A DNA stretch of 46,572 nt from Streptomyces sp. OfavH-34-F (GCF_022347745.1 NZ_JAKRGC010000020.1:1-46572); one strand, 5' to 3'. Positions 17,145-25,635 are shown, numbered from the stretch's first letter. The notes: generated by a model from the letters alone, not told the origin. Numbers and translations are program-made.

Positions 17145-17159
17145 TTCCGCAATGCGGAA
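17145..17159. promoter_or_regulatory. 5-5-5 palindromic operator of gcl (AllR-like)
   Basis: TTCCG-CAATG-CGGAA is an inverted repeat downstream of the gcl -10 box. The same arms occur as TTCCG-TATTG-CGGAA before hyi (37503-37517), and the flanking AACAGAAG...AC tract is also similar. Both genes belong to the glyoxylate-to-glycerate branch. From memory, the IclR-type repressor AllR controls this branch in S. coelicolor through a 15-nt 5-5-5 palindrome, so AllR is the likely binder; its gene is not in this window. A second CGCGGAA half-site follows at 17164-17170. Confidence 0.7.
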
Positions 17160-17231
17160 TATTCGCGGAATTGGTGCTCTCAGGTGGCGCGACAGAGCCC
17201 GACTCCACCCAGGGACGAGCAGGAGCACTCA

Positions 17232-19016
17232 ATGCCTCGTATGACCGCTGCCCGCGCGGCAGTCGAGATCCTCAAGCGCGAAGGCGTCGGCAACGCGTTC
17301 GGTGTGCCGGGCGCCGCGATCAACCCCTTCTACGCGGCCCTCAAGGCCGCCGGCGGCGTCCGCCACACGCTCGCCCGCCACGTCGAGGGCGCCTCCCACA
17401 TGGCGGAGGGCTACACCCGCGCCCGCCCCGGCAACATCGGCGTCTGCATCGGCACGTCCGGACCGGCCGGCACCGACATGATCACCGGCCTCTACTCGGC
17501 GATCGCCGACTCCATCCCGATCCTGTGCATCACCGGTCAGGCCCCGACCGCCGTCCTGCACAAGGAGGACTTCCAGGCCGTCGACATCGCCTCGATCGCC
17601 GCCCCGGTCACCAAGGCCGCCACCACCGTCCTGGAGGCCGCCCAGGTCCCCGGCGTCTTCCAGCAGGCGTTCCACCTGATGCGCACCGGCCGCCCGGGCC
17701 CGGTCCTCATCGACCTCCCGATCGACGTCCAGCTCACCGAGATCGAGTTCGACCCCGAGCTGTACGAGCCGCTGCCGGTGCACAAGCCCGCCGCGAGCCG
17801 CCGCCAGATCGAACGCGCCCTCGACATGCTCGACGCCTCCGAGCGCCCGCTGATCGTCGCCGGCGGGGGCGTCATCAACGCCGACGCGGCGGACCTCCTC
17901 GTCGAGTTCGCCGAACTGACCGGCGTCCCGGTCGTCCCCACCCTGATGGGCTGGGGCTCCCTCCCCGACGACCACGAGCTGAACGCCGGCATGGTCGGCC
18001 TCCAGACCTCGCACCGCTACGGCAACGCCACCTTCCTGGAGTCCGACTTCGTCCTCGGCATCGGCAACCGCTGGGCCAACCGCCACACCGGCAAACTGGA
18101 CGTGTACACCGAGGGCCGCACCTTCGTCCATGTGGACATCGAGCCCACCCAGATCGGCAAGATCTTCGCACCCGACCTCGGCATCGTCTCCGACGCGAAG
18201 GCGGCGCTGGAGCAGTTCGTCGCGATCGCCCGGGAACGCGAGGCGTCCGGCCGGCTGAAGGACCGCTCGGCCTGGGCCGCCTCCACCCAGCAACGCCGGG
18301 CCACCCTCCAGCGGCGTACGCACTTCGACGACGTCCCGCTGAAGCCGCAGCGCGTGTACGAGGAGATGAACCGGGCGTTCGGCCCCGAGACCCGCTACGT
18401 GACCACGATCGGCCTCTCCCAGATCGCGGGCGCCCAGATGCTCCACGTGTACCGCCCGCGCCACTGGATCAACTGCGGCCAGGCCGGCCCCCTCGGCTGG
18501 ACCATCCCGGCCGCGCTCGGCGTCGCCACGGCCGACCCGGAGGGCTCGGTGGTCGCGCTGTCCGGTGACTACGACTTCCAGTTCATGCTGGAGGAGCTGG
18601 CGGTGGGCGCCCAGCACCGCATCCCGTACGTGCACGTCCTGGTCAACAACGCGTACCTCGGCCTGATCCGCCAGGCCCAGCGCAACTTCGACATCGACTT
18701 CCAGGTCAACCTGGAGTTCGACAACCTCAACTCCCCGGAGCTGGGCGTCTACGGGGTTGACCACGTCAAGGTCGTCGAGGGCCTGGGCTGCAAGGCCATC
18801 CGCGTCACCGACCCGGACGCCCTGCTCCCGGCCTTCGAGGAGGCCAAGAAGCTGGCGGCGGAACACCGCGTCCCGGTGGTGGTCGAGGCCATCCTGGAGC
18901 GCGTCACGAACATCGCGATGAGCGGTACGGACATCGCCTCGGTCAACGAGTTCGAGGACCTGGCGACGGACCCGGCCCACGCCCCGACGGCGATCCGCCC
19001 GTACGTGGGGGCGTGA
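17232..19016 (+). CDS. gcl: Glyoxylate carboligase (tartronate-semialdehyde synthase)
   Basis: The protein has 594 aa. The ATG has AGGAG 6 nt upstream. It is a thiamine-diphosphate enzyme of the acetohydroxyacid synthase superfamily. It condenses two glyoxylates to tartronate semialdehyde and CO2, the entry to the glycerate pathway. The diagnostic feature is Val51 in [13 protein letters not shown], where nearly all other ThDP enzymes have the catalytic Glu; E. coli Gcl also has Val51. Other family strings are [20 protein letters not shown], the ThDP-Mg motif [20 protein letters not shown], and [13 protein letters not shown]. Its partners glxR and hyi lie at 35702-37485, separated by the lanthipeptide region. 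Confidence 0.96.
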   Translation: MPRMTAARAAVEILKREGVGNAFGVPGAAINPFYAALKAAGGVRHTLARHVEGASHMAEGYTRARPGNIGVCIGTSGPAGTDMITGLYSAIADSIPILCITGQAPTAVLHKEDFQAVDIASIAAPVTKAATTVLEAAQVPGVFQQAFHLMRTGRPGPVLIDLPIDVQLTEIEFDPELYEPLPVHKPAASRRQIERALDMLDASERPLIVAGGGVINADAADLLVEFAELTGVPVVPTLMGWGSLPDDHELNAGMVGLQTSHRYGNATFLESDFVLGIGNRWANRHTGKLDVYTEGRTFVHVDIEPTQIGKIFAPDLGIVSDAKAALEQFVAIAREREASGRLKDRSAWAASTQQRRATLQRRTHFDDVPLKPQRVYEEMNRAFGPETRYVTTIGLSQIAGAQMLHVYRPRHWINCGQAGPLGWTIPAALGVATADPEGSVVALSGDYDFQFMLEELAVGAQHRIPYVHVLVNNAYLGLIRQAQRNFDIDFQVNLEFDNLNSPELGVYGVDHVKVVEGLGCKAIRVTDPDALLPAFEEAKKLAAEHRVPVVVEAILERVTNIAMSGTDIASVNEFEDLATDPAHAPTAIRPYVGA

Positions 19017-19041
19017 CGCCGTAGGGCCTGCGGCCCGGGGA

Positions 19042-19071
19042 AGGGCACCTGCGGAGATCCGTGGGTGCCCT
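19042..19071. terminator. gcl terminator hairpin
   Basis: AGGGCACC and GGTGCCCT form an 8-bp stem with a 14-nt loop, 26 nt after the gcl stop and just before the stop of the convergent DUF6518 gene. It could serve both directions. Confidence 0.55.
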
Positions 19072-19077
19072 CGGCCC

Positions 19078-19752
19078 TCAGCCGGAGATCCGGTCCAGCA
19101 CCCCGTACACGGCCGCGTAGGCCACCGGAGAAGCGACGACCATCACCGCGAGGCCCAGGCCGCGTTCGCGCCAGGTCCGGGCCAGCGCGAGCGGCAGCGC
19201 ACAGGCGGCCACGGCGCAGGCGCCGGCCTGGTCGGCGTACCCGAGGATCAGCCAGGAGTGCAGGCCCTCGCTCCCGAAGAGGCCGCCGACCGCGCCCAGC
19301 GACCCGACGCGCCGCCACAGCAGGGGACTGCGCCGCGCCCAGGCACCGGCCGTGCCGAAGAGCGGGCCGGAGACGCAGGCCATGACCAGCCACACCAGAG
19401 GGAAGACGAGGCTCCCCATGCCGCCGCGGCCCAGCTCGGCGTAGCCGTAGTAGCCGACGACGAGCCCGATCTCCGCGAGCGCACCGGCCACGGCGATGCG
19501 GCGGACATCGCCGACGCGCGGCGCGAGGAACGCGCCGGTGGCGAAGGCCAACACCGACCACACCCCGCCGGAATTCGCCAACTGGCTCCAGGGCCAGGGA
19601 AGCCACCCCTGGAGCAGGTTCGTCAGGACACCGAAGCCGATACCGGTGACGGCGCACAGGCCCATCGTGAGCATCGCGCGGTCCCGACCGGCGGCGGGCT
19701 GCCGGAGGACTGGGGCCGGGGTCGCCAGAGGCGTGGAGGACGGGGAGGTCAT
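19078..19752 (-). CDS. DUF6518 integral membrane protein
   Basis: The protein has 224 aa. After a Pro/Thr-rich N-terminus of about 25 residues come six or seven hydrophobic segments (AMLTMGLCAVTGIGFGVLTN, VWSVLAFATGAFLAPRVG, MGSLVFPLVWLVMACVSGPL, and others). The WLPWPWSQLANSGGVWSVLA element is typical of actinobacterial DUF6518 proteins, whose function is unknown. A 19-bp CTATACAT palindrome lies just upstream and should be its operator. There is GGGGAGG-like sequence only inside the gene, so the mRNA may be nearly leaderless. Confidence 0.75.
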   Translation of the reverse strand: MTSPSSTPLATPAPVLRQPAAGRDRAMLTMGLCAVTGIGFGVLTNLLQGWLPWPWSQLANSGGVWSVLAFATGAFLAPRVGDVRRIAVAGALAEIGLVVGYYGYAELGRGGMGSLVFPLVWLVMACVSGPLFGTAGAWARRSPLLWRRVGSLGAVGGLFGSEGLHSWLILGYADQAGACAVAACALPLALARTWRERGLGLAVMVVASPVAYAAVYGVLDRISG

Positions 19753-19773
19753 GACGGTGACTATACACTCGCG

Positions 19774-19792
19774 CTATACATGCAATGTATAG
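19774..19792. promoter_or_regulatory. CTATACAT-N3-ATGTATAG operator before DUF6518
   Basis: A perfect 8-3-8 inverted repeat sits 22 bp upstream of the DUF6518 start, with a further half-site CTATACAC at 19761-19768. The minus strand of that half-site reads GTGTATAG and gives a -10-like TATAGT, 9 nt from the ATG. Short AT-rich palindromes of this type are typical operators of GntR-type repressors. No GntR gene is in the window. Confidence 0.65.
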
Positions 19793-19836
19793 AAGGGTGG
19801 GGCTCGACCGCGAAGGCGTTCGGCGGTGGTGGGTGG

Positions 19837-20127
19837 CTAGGGCCAGGTGATCGAGATCCGTGAGTGCCGCCGCTCGATACGCCGGCCGCCGGCGGGAAGA
19901 CGGTCGTCCGGCGTGCCCGCCGGGTGGACCTCGATGCGTGCGCGGTCTCCCCCCGTGCTCGTCGCGACCTCGGCGTCATACGTCGAGGCGAGGTCCGCGT
20001 GAGGGGTGGCCAGGTGACGGAGTACGTTGCGGAACGCAGCGATCACACGAGGGCTGCGGGCGGCTCCCAGCTCGATGAGGCTTTCGGTGAGCGCGTCGCG
20101 CAACTCCTGCTCGGACGACTTCTCCAT
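19837..20127 (-). CDS. Hypothetical protein (96 aa)
   Basis: I chose the ATG at 20127 because GAAGGAG lies 7 nt before it; an in-frame ATG 15 nt upstream has no such site. The N-terminal half is helical and acidic (MEKSSEQELRDALTESLIEL, RVIAAFRNVLRHLATPHADL). The C-terminal half is a probable beta hairpin (RARIEVHPAGTPDDRLPAGG, ERRHSRISITWP). There is no signal peptide, membrane segment or known motif. The gene is isolated, with a palindromic site upstream at 20187. I do not recognise the family. Confidence 0.5.
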   Translation of the reverse strand: MEKSSEQELRDALTESLIELGAARSPRVIAAFRNVLRHLATPHADLASTYDAEVATSTGGDRARIEVHPAGTPDDRLPAGGRRIERRHSRISITWP

Positions 20128-20186
20128 ACCGTTCTCCTTCACGCAGCAAGGCGGTCAGCGCGGTGTCGAAGCGCCGACCCCGCATC

Positions 20187-20203
20187 CGAGTGGTAACCAC
20201 TCG
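20187..20203. promoter_or_regulatory. CGAGTGG-N3-CCACTCG palindrome
   Basis: A perfect 7-3-7 inverted repeat lies 60 bp upstream of the start of the 96-aa hypothetical gene on the minus strand. It is placed where an operator would be. The binder is unknown. The rest of 20128-20290 shows nothing further. Confidence 0.4.
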
Positions 20204-20290
20204 ACAGCCCGTCCCGTCACATCCGGGTCCTCCTGCAAGCCGGCGGTCGGGTACGAGGCGACTGCGCTGGTCGCAGCGATCAGCGAAGGG

Positions 20291-20797
20291 CTATGACCCT
20301 GCCTCGCGCGTCATGACGTAGGTGTTCCCGGCGTCAGGATCGCCGTAGAAGAAGAACAGCTTCAATGCGTCGTTCTGATCGCGGTCCACGTAAAAGGACC
20401 ATGCGTACGTCGACGGGGCTTCGGGTGCAGTGGTGTCGGTGGCCGGCGAGGGGGAACGGCTCTCCACTCGGGTCCGTTCTGTCAGCGCCAGGCGGACGAC
20501 CTGCCCGCCGTCGTCGTCCGTCAGTTGCCAGGTCCCCTCACCGGAGAGGCGCCAGCCGTCCTCGAAGTCGAAGTCCTGCCCGTCGAGCTTTTCGAAAAGA
20601 GTGGTCCCGTCCTTCCGGAGCAGCACGCGGGTTCCCTCGACGTTCTCCCATCCTCCAGCGACTTCGGCCGCCGTGGTGTCGTGGATGCCTGTTCCCTCGT
20701 AGTACTGATAGGGGTCACACGCCGTCAGAGTGGCCAAAACCACCATCAAGCCACTGAGGAGGCGCCCCCACGCCCGCAGCGTGCTTCCGGCCGCCAT
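20291..20797 (-). CDS. Putative lipoprotein of unknown function
   Basis: The protein has 168 aa. GGGAGG lies 5 nt before the ATG. The signal is clear: LRAWGRLLSGLMVVLATLTAC, quoted in parts as LRAWGRLLSG and LMVVLATLTAC, with lipobox LTAC and lipidated Cys27. The mature domain is beta-rich: GGWENVEGTRVLLRKDGTTL, GEGTWQLTDDDGGQVVRLAL, YAWSFYVDRDQNDALKLFFF. Repeated strand-turn patterns suggest a lipocalin-like or META-type barrel exposed on the cell surface, but this is only a guess. It is last in a run of minus-strand genes, 104 nt after the deaminase gene, and probably has its own promoter. Confidence 0.68.
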   Translation of the reverse strand: MAAGSTLRAWGRLLSGLMVVLATLTACDPYQYYEGTGIHDTTAAEVAGGWENVEGTRVLLRKDGTTLFEKLDGQDFDFEDGWRLSGEGTWQLTDDDGGQVVRLALTERTRVESRSPSPATDTTAPEAPSTYAWSFYVDRDQNDALKLFFFYGDPDAGNTYVMTREAGS

Positions 20798-20901
20798 CAG
20801 AACCTCCCGCCCTCAGCCCGCATCGGCCAACCGGCAGGCGTGGGCCGAGAACTCTGACACACGGCGGGCCGTGCCCCGCGAAGGCATCCGGCGCCGCGTT
20901 C

Positions 20902-21393
20902 TCACAACAGGTGCCCATTGGGTGCCTGCGCGGCCCTAGCGTATGCGGGCATCGTCACGACTGAGACACCGGCGGCTTCAAGTTGCCGCGTACCGTGCGC
21001 GTCGGCGACGAACGTGTCCGGCTCGGTCCAGGCCGTGACTACACGTCGTAGCCCGGATTCCGCGATGAGCTGGGCACATGGGCGCGGGCGTGAGGCTCGT
21101 TCGGCGCAGGGTTCCAGGGAGCTGTAGATCGTGGCCGTGGTGAGGCGGGGGTCCTGGGGCGTGAGTTTGGCCAGGGCCGCTTCTTCGGCGTGGTCGTGTG
21201 GGTCGGCTTGCCGGGAGTAGCCGCAGGAGAGTTCGGTTCCGTCTGCGGCGACGATCACCGCGCCCACACTGAACGCGGATTCCGAGGGCGGACACAGGGC
21301 GGCCAGTTCGCAGGCGCGGGCGAGCCACTTGCCGTCGGCGGCGTTCGGCTCGCGTCCCGTGCCCGGAGCGTTGGGTGAGGGGGCAGTACTCAT
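20902..21393 (-). CDS. Zinc-dependent deaminase, RibD N-domain-like (CDA fold)
   Basis: The protein has 163 aa. The cytidine/deoxycytidylate deaminase zinc motifs are present: HAEEAALAKL (His ligand and catalytic Glu) and SLEPCAERASRPRPCAQLIA (two Cys ligands). The second motif resembles the RibD deaminase pattern more than a dCMP deaminase. The start overlaps the stop of the preceding reductase gene by 4 nt. Together the two proteins look like a RibD split in two, acting on a pyrimidine-like substrate. They could serve riboflavin synthesis or a specialised nucleoside-type pathway; no other rib genes are nearby. Confidence 0.82.
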   Translation of the reverse strand: MSTAPSPNAPGTGREPNAADGKWLARACELAALCPPSESAFSVGAVIVAADGTELSCGYSRQADPHDHAEEAALAKLTPQDPRLTTATIYSSLEPCAERASRPRPCAQLIAESGLRRVVTAWTEPDTFVADAHGTRQLEAAGVSVVTMPAYARAAQAPNGHLL

Positions 21394-22088
21394 CGTGGCT
21401 CCGTCGAGGTGTCCTTGGGTGCGTACCTCAGGAGTACCACGTCATCGATCTGGCGCGTCTCCAGCAGCCGCAGGCGCGCGGCGGGGCCGCCCGGGTAGGC
21501 GGCTGGGCCGAGCATGCGTACTGCGTCCGGCTGGCCGACGAGCAGCGGGGCGACCACGAGTTGCAGTTCGTCGGCCAGCCCCGCCGAGAGGAGTTGGGTG
21601 TGGACGGTGCCCCCGCCTTCCACCATGAGCCGCTGGACCCGATACACGTCGCCCAGGACGTCGAGGGCCGCTGGCCACACGGTCCCGGTGGGGACGGTGT
21701 GGACCGTAGCCAGGTCCCCGAGGTTGGCCCGGGCCCTGCTGGTGGCCCCTTCGCCGGCCGCCAGGACCAGCTTGTCCCCGCCGTGATGCCAGAACTTCCA
21801 GTCCGGGTCCAGGTCGCCCGTGGCGGTGACGGTGACCTTCAGCGGGTACTCCGACCGACCGGAAGCCAGTCGTGCCGCCCTGCGCTGAGCCGAGTTGACC
21901 AGCAGACGCGGGTTGTCGGCGCGCAGTGTCCCGGCGCCGACGAGGACGGCGTCGACGCCCGCGCGTACGGAGTCGACCCGGTCGAAGTCCGCTTTGCTGG
22001 ACAGCATGAGCCGTTCCTCGCCCGGACGGGTGTCGAGGTAGCCGTCGATCGACACGGCCGCTGACAGCAGGACGTACGGGCGAGTCAT
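21390..22088 (-). CDS. RibD C-domain-like (dihydrofolate-reductase-fold) reductase
   Basis: The protein has 232 aa. It shows the RibD C-terminal/DHFR-like fold: VLLSAAVSIDGYLDTRPGEE, DAVLVGAGTLRADNPRLLVN, RLMVEGGGTVHTQLLSAGLA and ELQLVVAPLLVG. This domain reduces an aminopyrimidine sugar with NAD(P)H in riboflavin synthesis. Here it is a separate polypeptide encoded just before the matching deaminase, the opposite order to the usual deaminase-reductase fusion. A 30-nt gap separates it from the GNAT gene upstream, and the 4-nt overlap with the deaminase gene shows coupling. Confidence 0.85.
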   Translation of the reverse strand: MTRPYVLLSAAVSIDGYLDTRPGEERLMLSSKADFDRVDSVRAGVDAVLVGAGTLRADNPRLLVNSAQRRAARLASGRSEYPLKVTVTATGDLDPDWKFWHHGGDKLVLAAGEGATSRARANLGDLATVHTVPTGTVWPAALDVLGDVYRVQRLMVEGGGTVHTQLLSAGLADELQLVVAPLLVGQPDAVRMLGPAAYPGGPAARLRLLETRQIDDVVLLRYAPKDTSTEPR

Positions 22089-22118
22089 GGGCGTCTCCGG
22101 GACTTTTCGCTGCGGGAC

Positions 22119-22685
22119 TCAACTTTTGTGGTGTGCGTGTCCCGGTCCAGGAGTCCTACGGACCATCACGGTGAGGACCGGGGAGGCCGGGGACGGCCTG
22201 CTTCGGCCGATGTTCTCGTAGCCCCATGACGTGTAGAGCGCGTGGACCTTTCCGTCGCCTGCGGCCGCATTGACCATGAGCGTGGCGTACGGTTCGTCGC
22301 CGGTGGAGAGAAGGGCGTCGTGGATGCGGCGGGCGGTGCCGGTCTTGCGCCAGGCAGGGCGGACACCGATCTCCTTGAGTGCCCTCGCGGGACGCTCGGT
22401 GTATTGCTTCGCCGGGGCGGGGCTGGTGCGCTGCCAGTAGCGGTCGCCGTGCTCAATGGTGTTGCTGTACGCATAGCCGACCGGTTGGCCGTCCGCGTAT
22501 GCGAGGACGGCTGTGAAGCCCGGTTCGGTGGAATGCCGGTCGATTCGTTCACCGAATGCGGTGACCGCGTAGTTCGGCAGATGCAGCAGCGGGGCACGCA
22601 CCTCGGCGTACACATCGAGGAGGTCGCCTCGGATGGGTTCCAAGGTACTGAAGATACGCAACTCGGCGGTGGGTGCTGTGGTCAT
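22119..22685 (-). CDS. GNAT family N-acetyltransferase
   Basis: The protein has 188 aa. I chose the ATG at 22685, which has GGAGG 8 nt upstream and overlaps the regulator stop by 4 nt. The acetyl-CoA-binding part is recognisable in FTAVLAYADGQPVGYAYSNT, ALKEIGVRPAWRKTGTARRI and HDALLSTGDEPYATLMVNAA, with the terminal ALYTSWGYENIGR strand. The R/Q-x-x-G-x-G/A pyrophosphate loop is RKTGTA. The acceptor substrate is unknown. The gene stands between the HTH regulator and the split RibD pair in one coupled run, so it may modify the pathway product or give self-protection. Confidence 0.83.
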   Translation of the reverse strand: MTTAPTAELRIFSTLEPIRGDLLDVYAEVRAPLLHLPNYAVTAFGERIDRHSTEPGFTAVLAYADGQPVGYAYSNTIEHGDRYWQRTSPAPAKQYTERPARALKEIGVRPAWRKTGTARRIHDALLSTGDEPYATLMVNAAAGDGKVHALYTSWGYENIGRSRPSPASPVLTVMVRRTPGPGHAHHKS

Positions 22686-23968
22686 GCGGCTGTCCTCCAG
22701 GTGGTGGTGTGGTCGGTCCAGTTTTGGACAGCGGTGCTGTGCGGCGCGGTGGCGCGGAGGGCAGCACCGAATTCCTGGAGCATGCGCGATACACGGGCGT
22801 GCCGGGTGGCGGCGTCTGCGGGGACCTTCATGGCGGTGGCTGTCGCTGCGTCGGCCGCCCCCTGCGCGAGAAGGGCGTGGGCGAGACGCGTCGTGGTGAT
22901 GGCACGAGACCTGACCATGTGGGGCCGACGCGAGGCTAAGCAACGGTGGGCGTGGTACTCGGCGGTCGGATACTCGCCGAGCGCCAGGTACGCGGAGAGG
23001 GCCAGGGAGTCCAGTTCGGCCTGATCGTAGAAGGCAAGCAACCAGACGGGTCGGCTGTCAGCGGGGTCGGCACGCAACATGGCGTCCTGCGCATGCTCGA
23101 ACGCGCGACGGGTCTCGGTCCGGTTCTGGGCCGTGCCGTGAATGGCTCCCTGGCGGGCCAGGCCCAGGGACGCGAAGAGCGGATCTCGGCGCGTGATGTG
23201 CAGGTTGCGTGCGACGTCGTTGGCGGCGATCGCGTCGGCGGGACGGCCCATGTGGCGGTACATCGTGCCGGCGTGGCTCCAGATGCGGAACTTGATCGCC
23301 TGGTCTCCCGACATCTCGGCCAGGGCCTGGGCCTCGCGCATGTGTGCCTTCGCGACGTCATAGCGACGGCCGTCGATAGCCGCCCACATCGCGGAAGAGC
23401 GAAATGCGGCTCCGGAGGCGTACAGGCTGTTGCGTACTCGCTGCGTCGCGCTGCCCGCGTTCTGGAGGTTGAGTGCTTCCTCGGCCAGCGCGGCGGCCTG
23501 TTCCTCGATGCGGAGCTGCCCGCCGTGGCGGTGGTCGTTGGCGATGATCTCGGCGAAGCGCTTGTTCAGCCGGTTGACGTCGCTCATGCCGATACGTCGC
23601 GGTGAAGCGGTGCCGGGTGCGGCGGCTGCGGCAGCGGCCGCGGCGATGCCGCCGACGAGGGTGCGGCGCTTCATGTCGGGTTCCTTCTGTTGCGGTGGTG
23701 CTGGGCTGAGGGACGACGACCGGCCTCGTGGCACGAACCCTAAAGCGACGGGGGGTAATCCGGTGACGGCCTCAAGTGCCTTACGGGTCGCCGATTTCGG
23801 CCAGGTGACCCTGCCCGCCTTCCATGCCCGTACCGATGAACCGTCGAGCCCTCCTATGCGCCCGGTCAGGTCTGCGACGGCCCCGTTCACGGCATCGGCC
23901 AGGCTGTTGGAGCTGTAGCCGTGCTCGTTCATCCACGCCTCGAGGACGGTGTTGCGGATCGCGTCCAT
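22682..23968 (-). CDS. HTH regulator with helical-repeat C-terminal domain
   Basis: The protein has 428 aa. Residues about 20-75 form a helix-turn-helix (NSLADAVNGAVADL, SSVRAWKAGRVTWPKSATRK). The C-terminal 300 residues are a TPR-like helical array (RIEEQAAALAEEALNLQNAG, RYDVAKAHMREAQALAEMSG, RHMGRPADAIAANDVARNLH). Between them, from Met99, lies KRRTLVGGIAAAAAAAAAPG, which looks like a twin-Arg signal sequence placed internally. AAGGAA lies 7 nt before that Met codon (23674), so a second, exported product is possible. Many Streptomyces proteins of this type exist. The gene is first in the minus-strand run leading to the split RibD pair and is divergent from the HATPase gene. Confidence 0.8.
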   Translation of the reverse strand: MDAIRNTVLEAWMNEHGYSSNSLADAVNGAVADLTGRIGGLDGSSVRAWKAGRVTWPKSATRKALEAVTGLPPVALGFVPRGRSSSLSPAPPQQKEPDMKRRTLVGGIAAAAAAAAAPGTASPRRIGMSDVNRLNKRFAEIIANDHRHGGQLRIEEQAAALAEEALNLQNAGSATQRVRNSLYASGAAFRSSAMWAAIDGRRYDVAKAHMREAQALAEMSGDQAIKFRIWSHAGTMYRHMGRPADAIAANDVARNLHITRRDPLFASLGLARQGAIHGTAQNRTETRRAFEHAQDAMLRADPADSRPVWLLAFYDQAELDSLALSAYLALGEYPTAEYHAHRCLASRRPHMVRSRAITTTRLAHALLAQGAADAATATAMKVPADAATRHARVSRMLQEFGAALRATAPHSTAVQNWTDHTTTWRTAA

Positions 23969-24169
23969 GCGGGCACGGTAGCCCGCGAGCTATCCGCCGA
24001 CCAGGTAAAACGCGGGTCAAAACACCCTAGGCGAGCCCCCTCGGCATGCAGCCGAACGCCCTAACCGGCCAGCAGGGGAGGGGAGTTACCTGGATGAGTC
24101 ACCTTCCGCGAGTGGCTGGTAGCGGTTCGTATTGCCCTCGAATTCATCGCTCACATCAGGAGACCTGTC

Positions 24170-24748
24170 ATGCACCATGAACAGTCCCGGAGGAGTCGGC
24201 TCGTGTTGGCGGATACGCCCAATGCCGTCGCTCTGGCGCGGTTGCACGCCGCCGATGTTCTCGCGGGCTGGGGAGTGGCTGCCGAGGTCGTCGAGACGGC
24301 GCGGCTTCTGGTGTCGGAGCTGGCGACCAATGCCGTGCGGCACTCGGAGGACGGTGAGGAGCCGGCGCCGCCGTACTCGTCACAGAGCGACGTGCGCACC
24401 TTCGAACTGGCGCTGGAGGCCGTGCCCGGCGCCATCCGGTTGTCGGTGTGGGACCGCGATGTCAGGCCGCCCGTTCTGAAGGAGGTCGGCGTCGACGCGA
24501 CGGGCGGGCGGGGGATCTTCATCGTTGCGGCGCTGAGCCGAGCCTGGGGATACTACCCGGCGCGTAGCGCAACGGGGAAAGTGGTGTGGGCCGAGATCGC
24601 GCTCGCTTCCACAGGTCCGGGTGAGGACCACGACGCTATGACGTCGTCGTCGGGCCAGCCGGCAACGGACGGCTGCCAGATGTTCGAGGACGCACGCGTG
24701 GAACCGAACCTGATCGGCCGCGTACTCGTCGGCATCCGAGAACTCTGA
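24170..24748 (+). CDS. ATP-binding protein, RsbW/SpoIIAB-like HATPase
   Basis: The protein has 192 aa. AGGAG lies 8 nt before the ATG. The N-box is VSELATNAVRHSED, and the G-boxes are degraded: WDRDVRPPVL, then TGGRGIFIVAALSRAWGYYP. These short HATPase proteins are abundant in Streptomyces and resemble anti-sigma-factor kinases. The tail of about 50 residues after GPGEDHDAM is extra and looks disordered. It precedes the FxLD lanthipeptide genes on the same strand and is divergent from the HTH regulator. Association with the cluster is by position only; no sigma or anti-anti-sigma factor is adjacent. Confidence 0.8.
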   Translation: MHHEQSRRSRLVLADTPNAVALARLHAADVLAGWGVAAEVVETARLLVSELATNAVRHSEDGEEPAPPYSSQSDVRTFELALEAVPGAIRLSVWDRDVRPPVLKEVGVDATGGRGIFIVAALSRAWGYYPARSATGKVVWAEIALASTGPGEDHDAMTSSSGQPATDGCQMFEDARVEPNLIGRVLVGIREL

Positions 24749-24881
24749 CCGCGTCGGCCGGCTGCCTGGGCAACAACCGCGCCCCCGCGTAGACCCTCCT
24801 GAGTCGCCGACCGCCACACACGCACGCCACACACCTGTGCACCACAAGCAGGTGCACGACCTACCTGACGAGGACTGTTCG

Positions 24882-25601
24882 ATGACGAACTCGCTGACGA
24901 CCGCAGTGGCCACCGCACGCGAGCTGAAGCGCGTGCTGGAGTACACCGGTCTCGGCTTCGAGCTGGAGGAGGGCCCTGCGGCGGGTGGCTGCCGCCTGCG
25001 CCTGGCTTCCTCGGCCGCCCACCCCTGGACGTGCGGAGATGTACGAGCCCATTTGCTTGCCGAGGGGATCACCGCCGCGGTGGCACGCCTCGAAGACCAC
25101 TCTGCCGGCCCCGGCGGCGAGCTGGTTCTCGCCCTGCCCTCGGAGGAGGAAGTCCGAGGCTTGGGACGACTGTTGGAGGCCCGTCTCACGGAGGTGCAGA
25201 ACGCGGCGCTGCGGTTGCATCGAGTCCTTGCCGCCACCGGCGTCGAGCGGCACGTGGACATCCAGACCATCGGAAGTCGCGCCGTCATCGACATCGGCAC
25301 GTTCGATCCGGACGCGGCCACGCTCCTCTACCGCGGCCTCGGGGGCGACGAGTCGGTCCTGCGCGGCCTGGACCTCGCGGACTGGCACGACCACGAGCGG
25401 TTCGCCCGGGAGATGGAGCAGGCGGTTGCCGCTACCGGCCGGGCACAGCTCGTGGAGTCGGTGCCCGTCTGCGGTCGGTGCCGGGAACGGCACGGCGGCA
25501 ACCGCCTCCGCTTCGACTACCTGCACGCGGAGGACGCGCTACACCTCGCCGACGCGCTTCACCGGAACGCAGCACCGACCGGCCGTATCCGGCCCAGCTA
25601 G
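24882..25601 (+). CDS. Hypothetical protein upstream of the FxLD precursor
   Basis: The protein has 239 aa from the ATG at 24882 (GAGGA 8 nt upstream). It shows no signal peptide or membrane segment. A duplicated alpha/beta pattern is suggested by RELKRVLEYTGLGFELEEGP and ALRLHRVLAATGVERHVDIQ. A Cys pair (VPVCGRCRERHG) may bind a metal. The two half-repeats and acidic loops do not match a family I know. A strong terminator begins within its last codons, so it is transcriptionally separate from the lanthipeptide precursor. It could be part of the cluster by position, but its role is unknown. Confidence 0.6.
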   Translation: MTNSLTTAVATARELKRVLEYTGLGFELEEGPAAGGCRLRLASSAAHPWTCGDVRAHLLAEGITAAVARLEDHSAGPGGELVLALPSEEEVRGLGRLLEARLTEVQNAALRLHRVLAATGVERHVDIQTIGSRAVIDIGTFDPDAATLLYRGLGGDESVLRGLDLADWHDHERFAREMEQAVAATGRAQLVESVPVCGRCRERHGGNRLRFDYLHAEDALHLADALHRNAAPTGRIRPS

Positions 25602-25613
25602 CCCGGATACGGC
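25582..25613. terminator. Terminator hairpin before the FxLD precursor
   Basis: GCCGTATCCGG and CCGGATACGGC form a perfect 11-bp stem with a 10-nt loop. The left arm lies in the last codons of the gene ending at 25601 and the loop contains its stop codon. It isolates the lanthipeptide operon from upstream transcription. Confidence 0.7.
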
Positions 25614-25635
25614 GCCCTCACAACCTTTCGAGTCT

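Noticed and set aside
15862..17232. 456-codon minus-strand frame joining the 78-aa gene to upstream sequence
   Set aside because: Its upstream part lies over the zinc-ribbon gene in another frame and is Arg-rich noise. Only the last 78 codons from the ATG at 16098 look like a protein.
23990..24020. Promoter for the HTH regulator (TTGACC at 24020-24015, minus strand)
   Set aside because: The -35 box is good, but no -10 box lies at a proper distance; the best candidates need 18-20 nt and match poorly.
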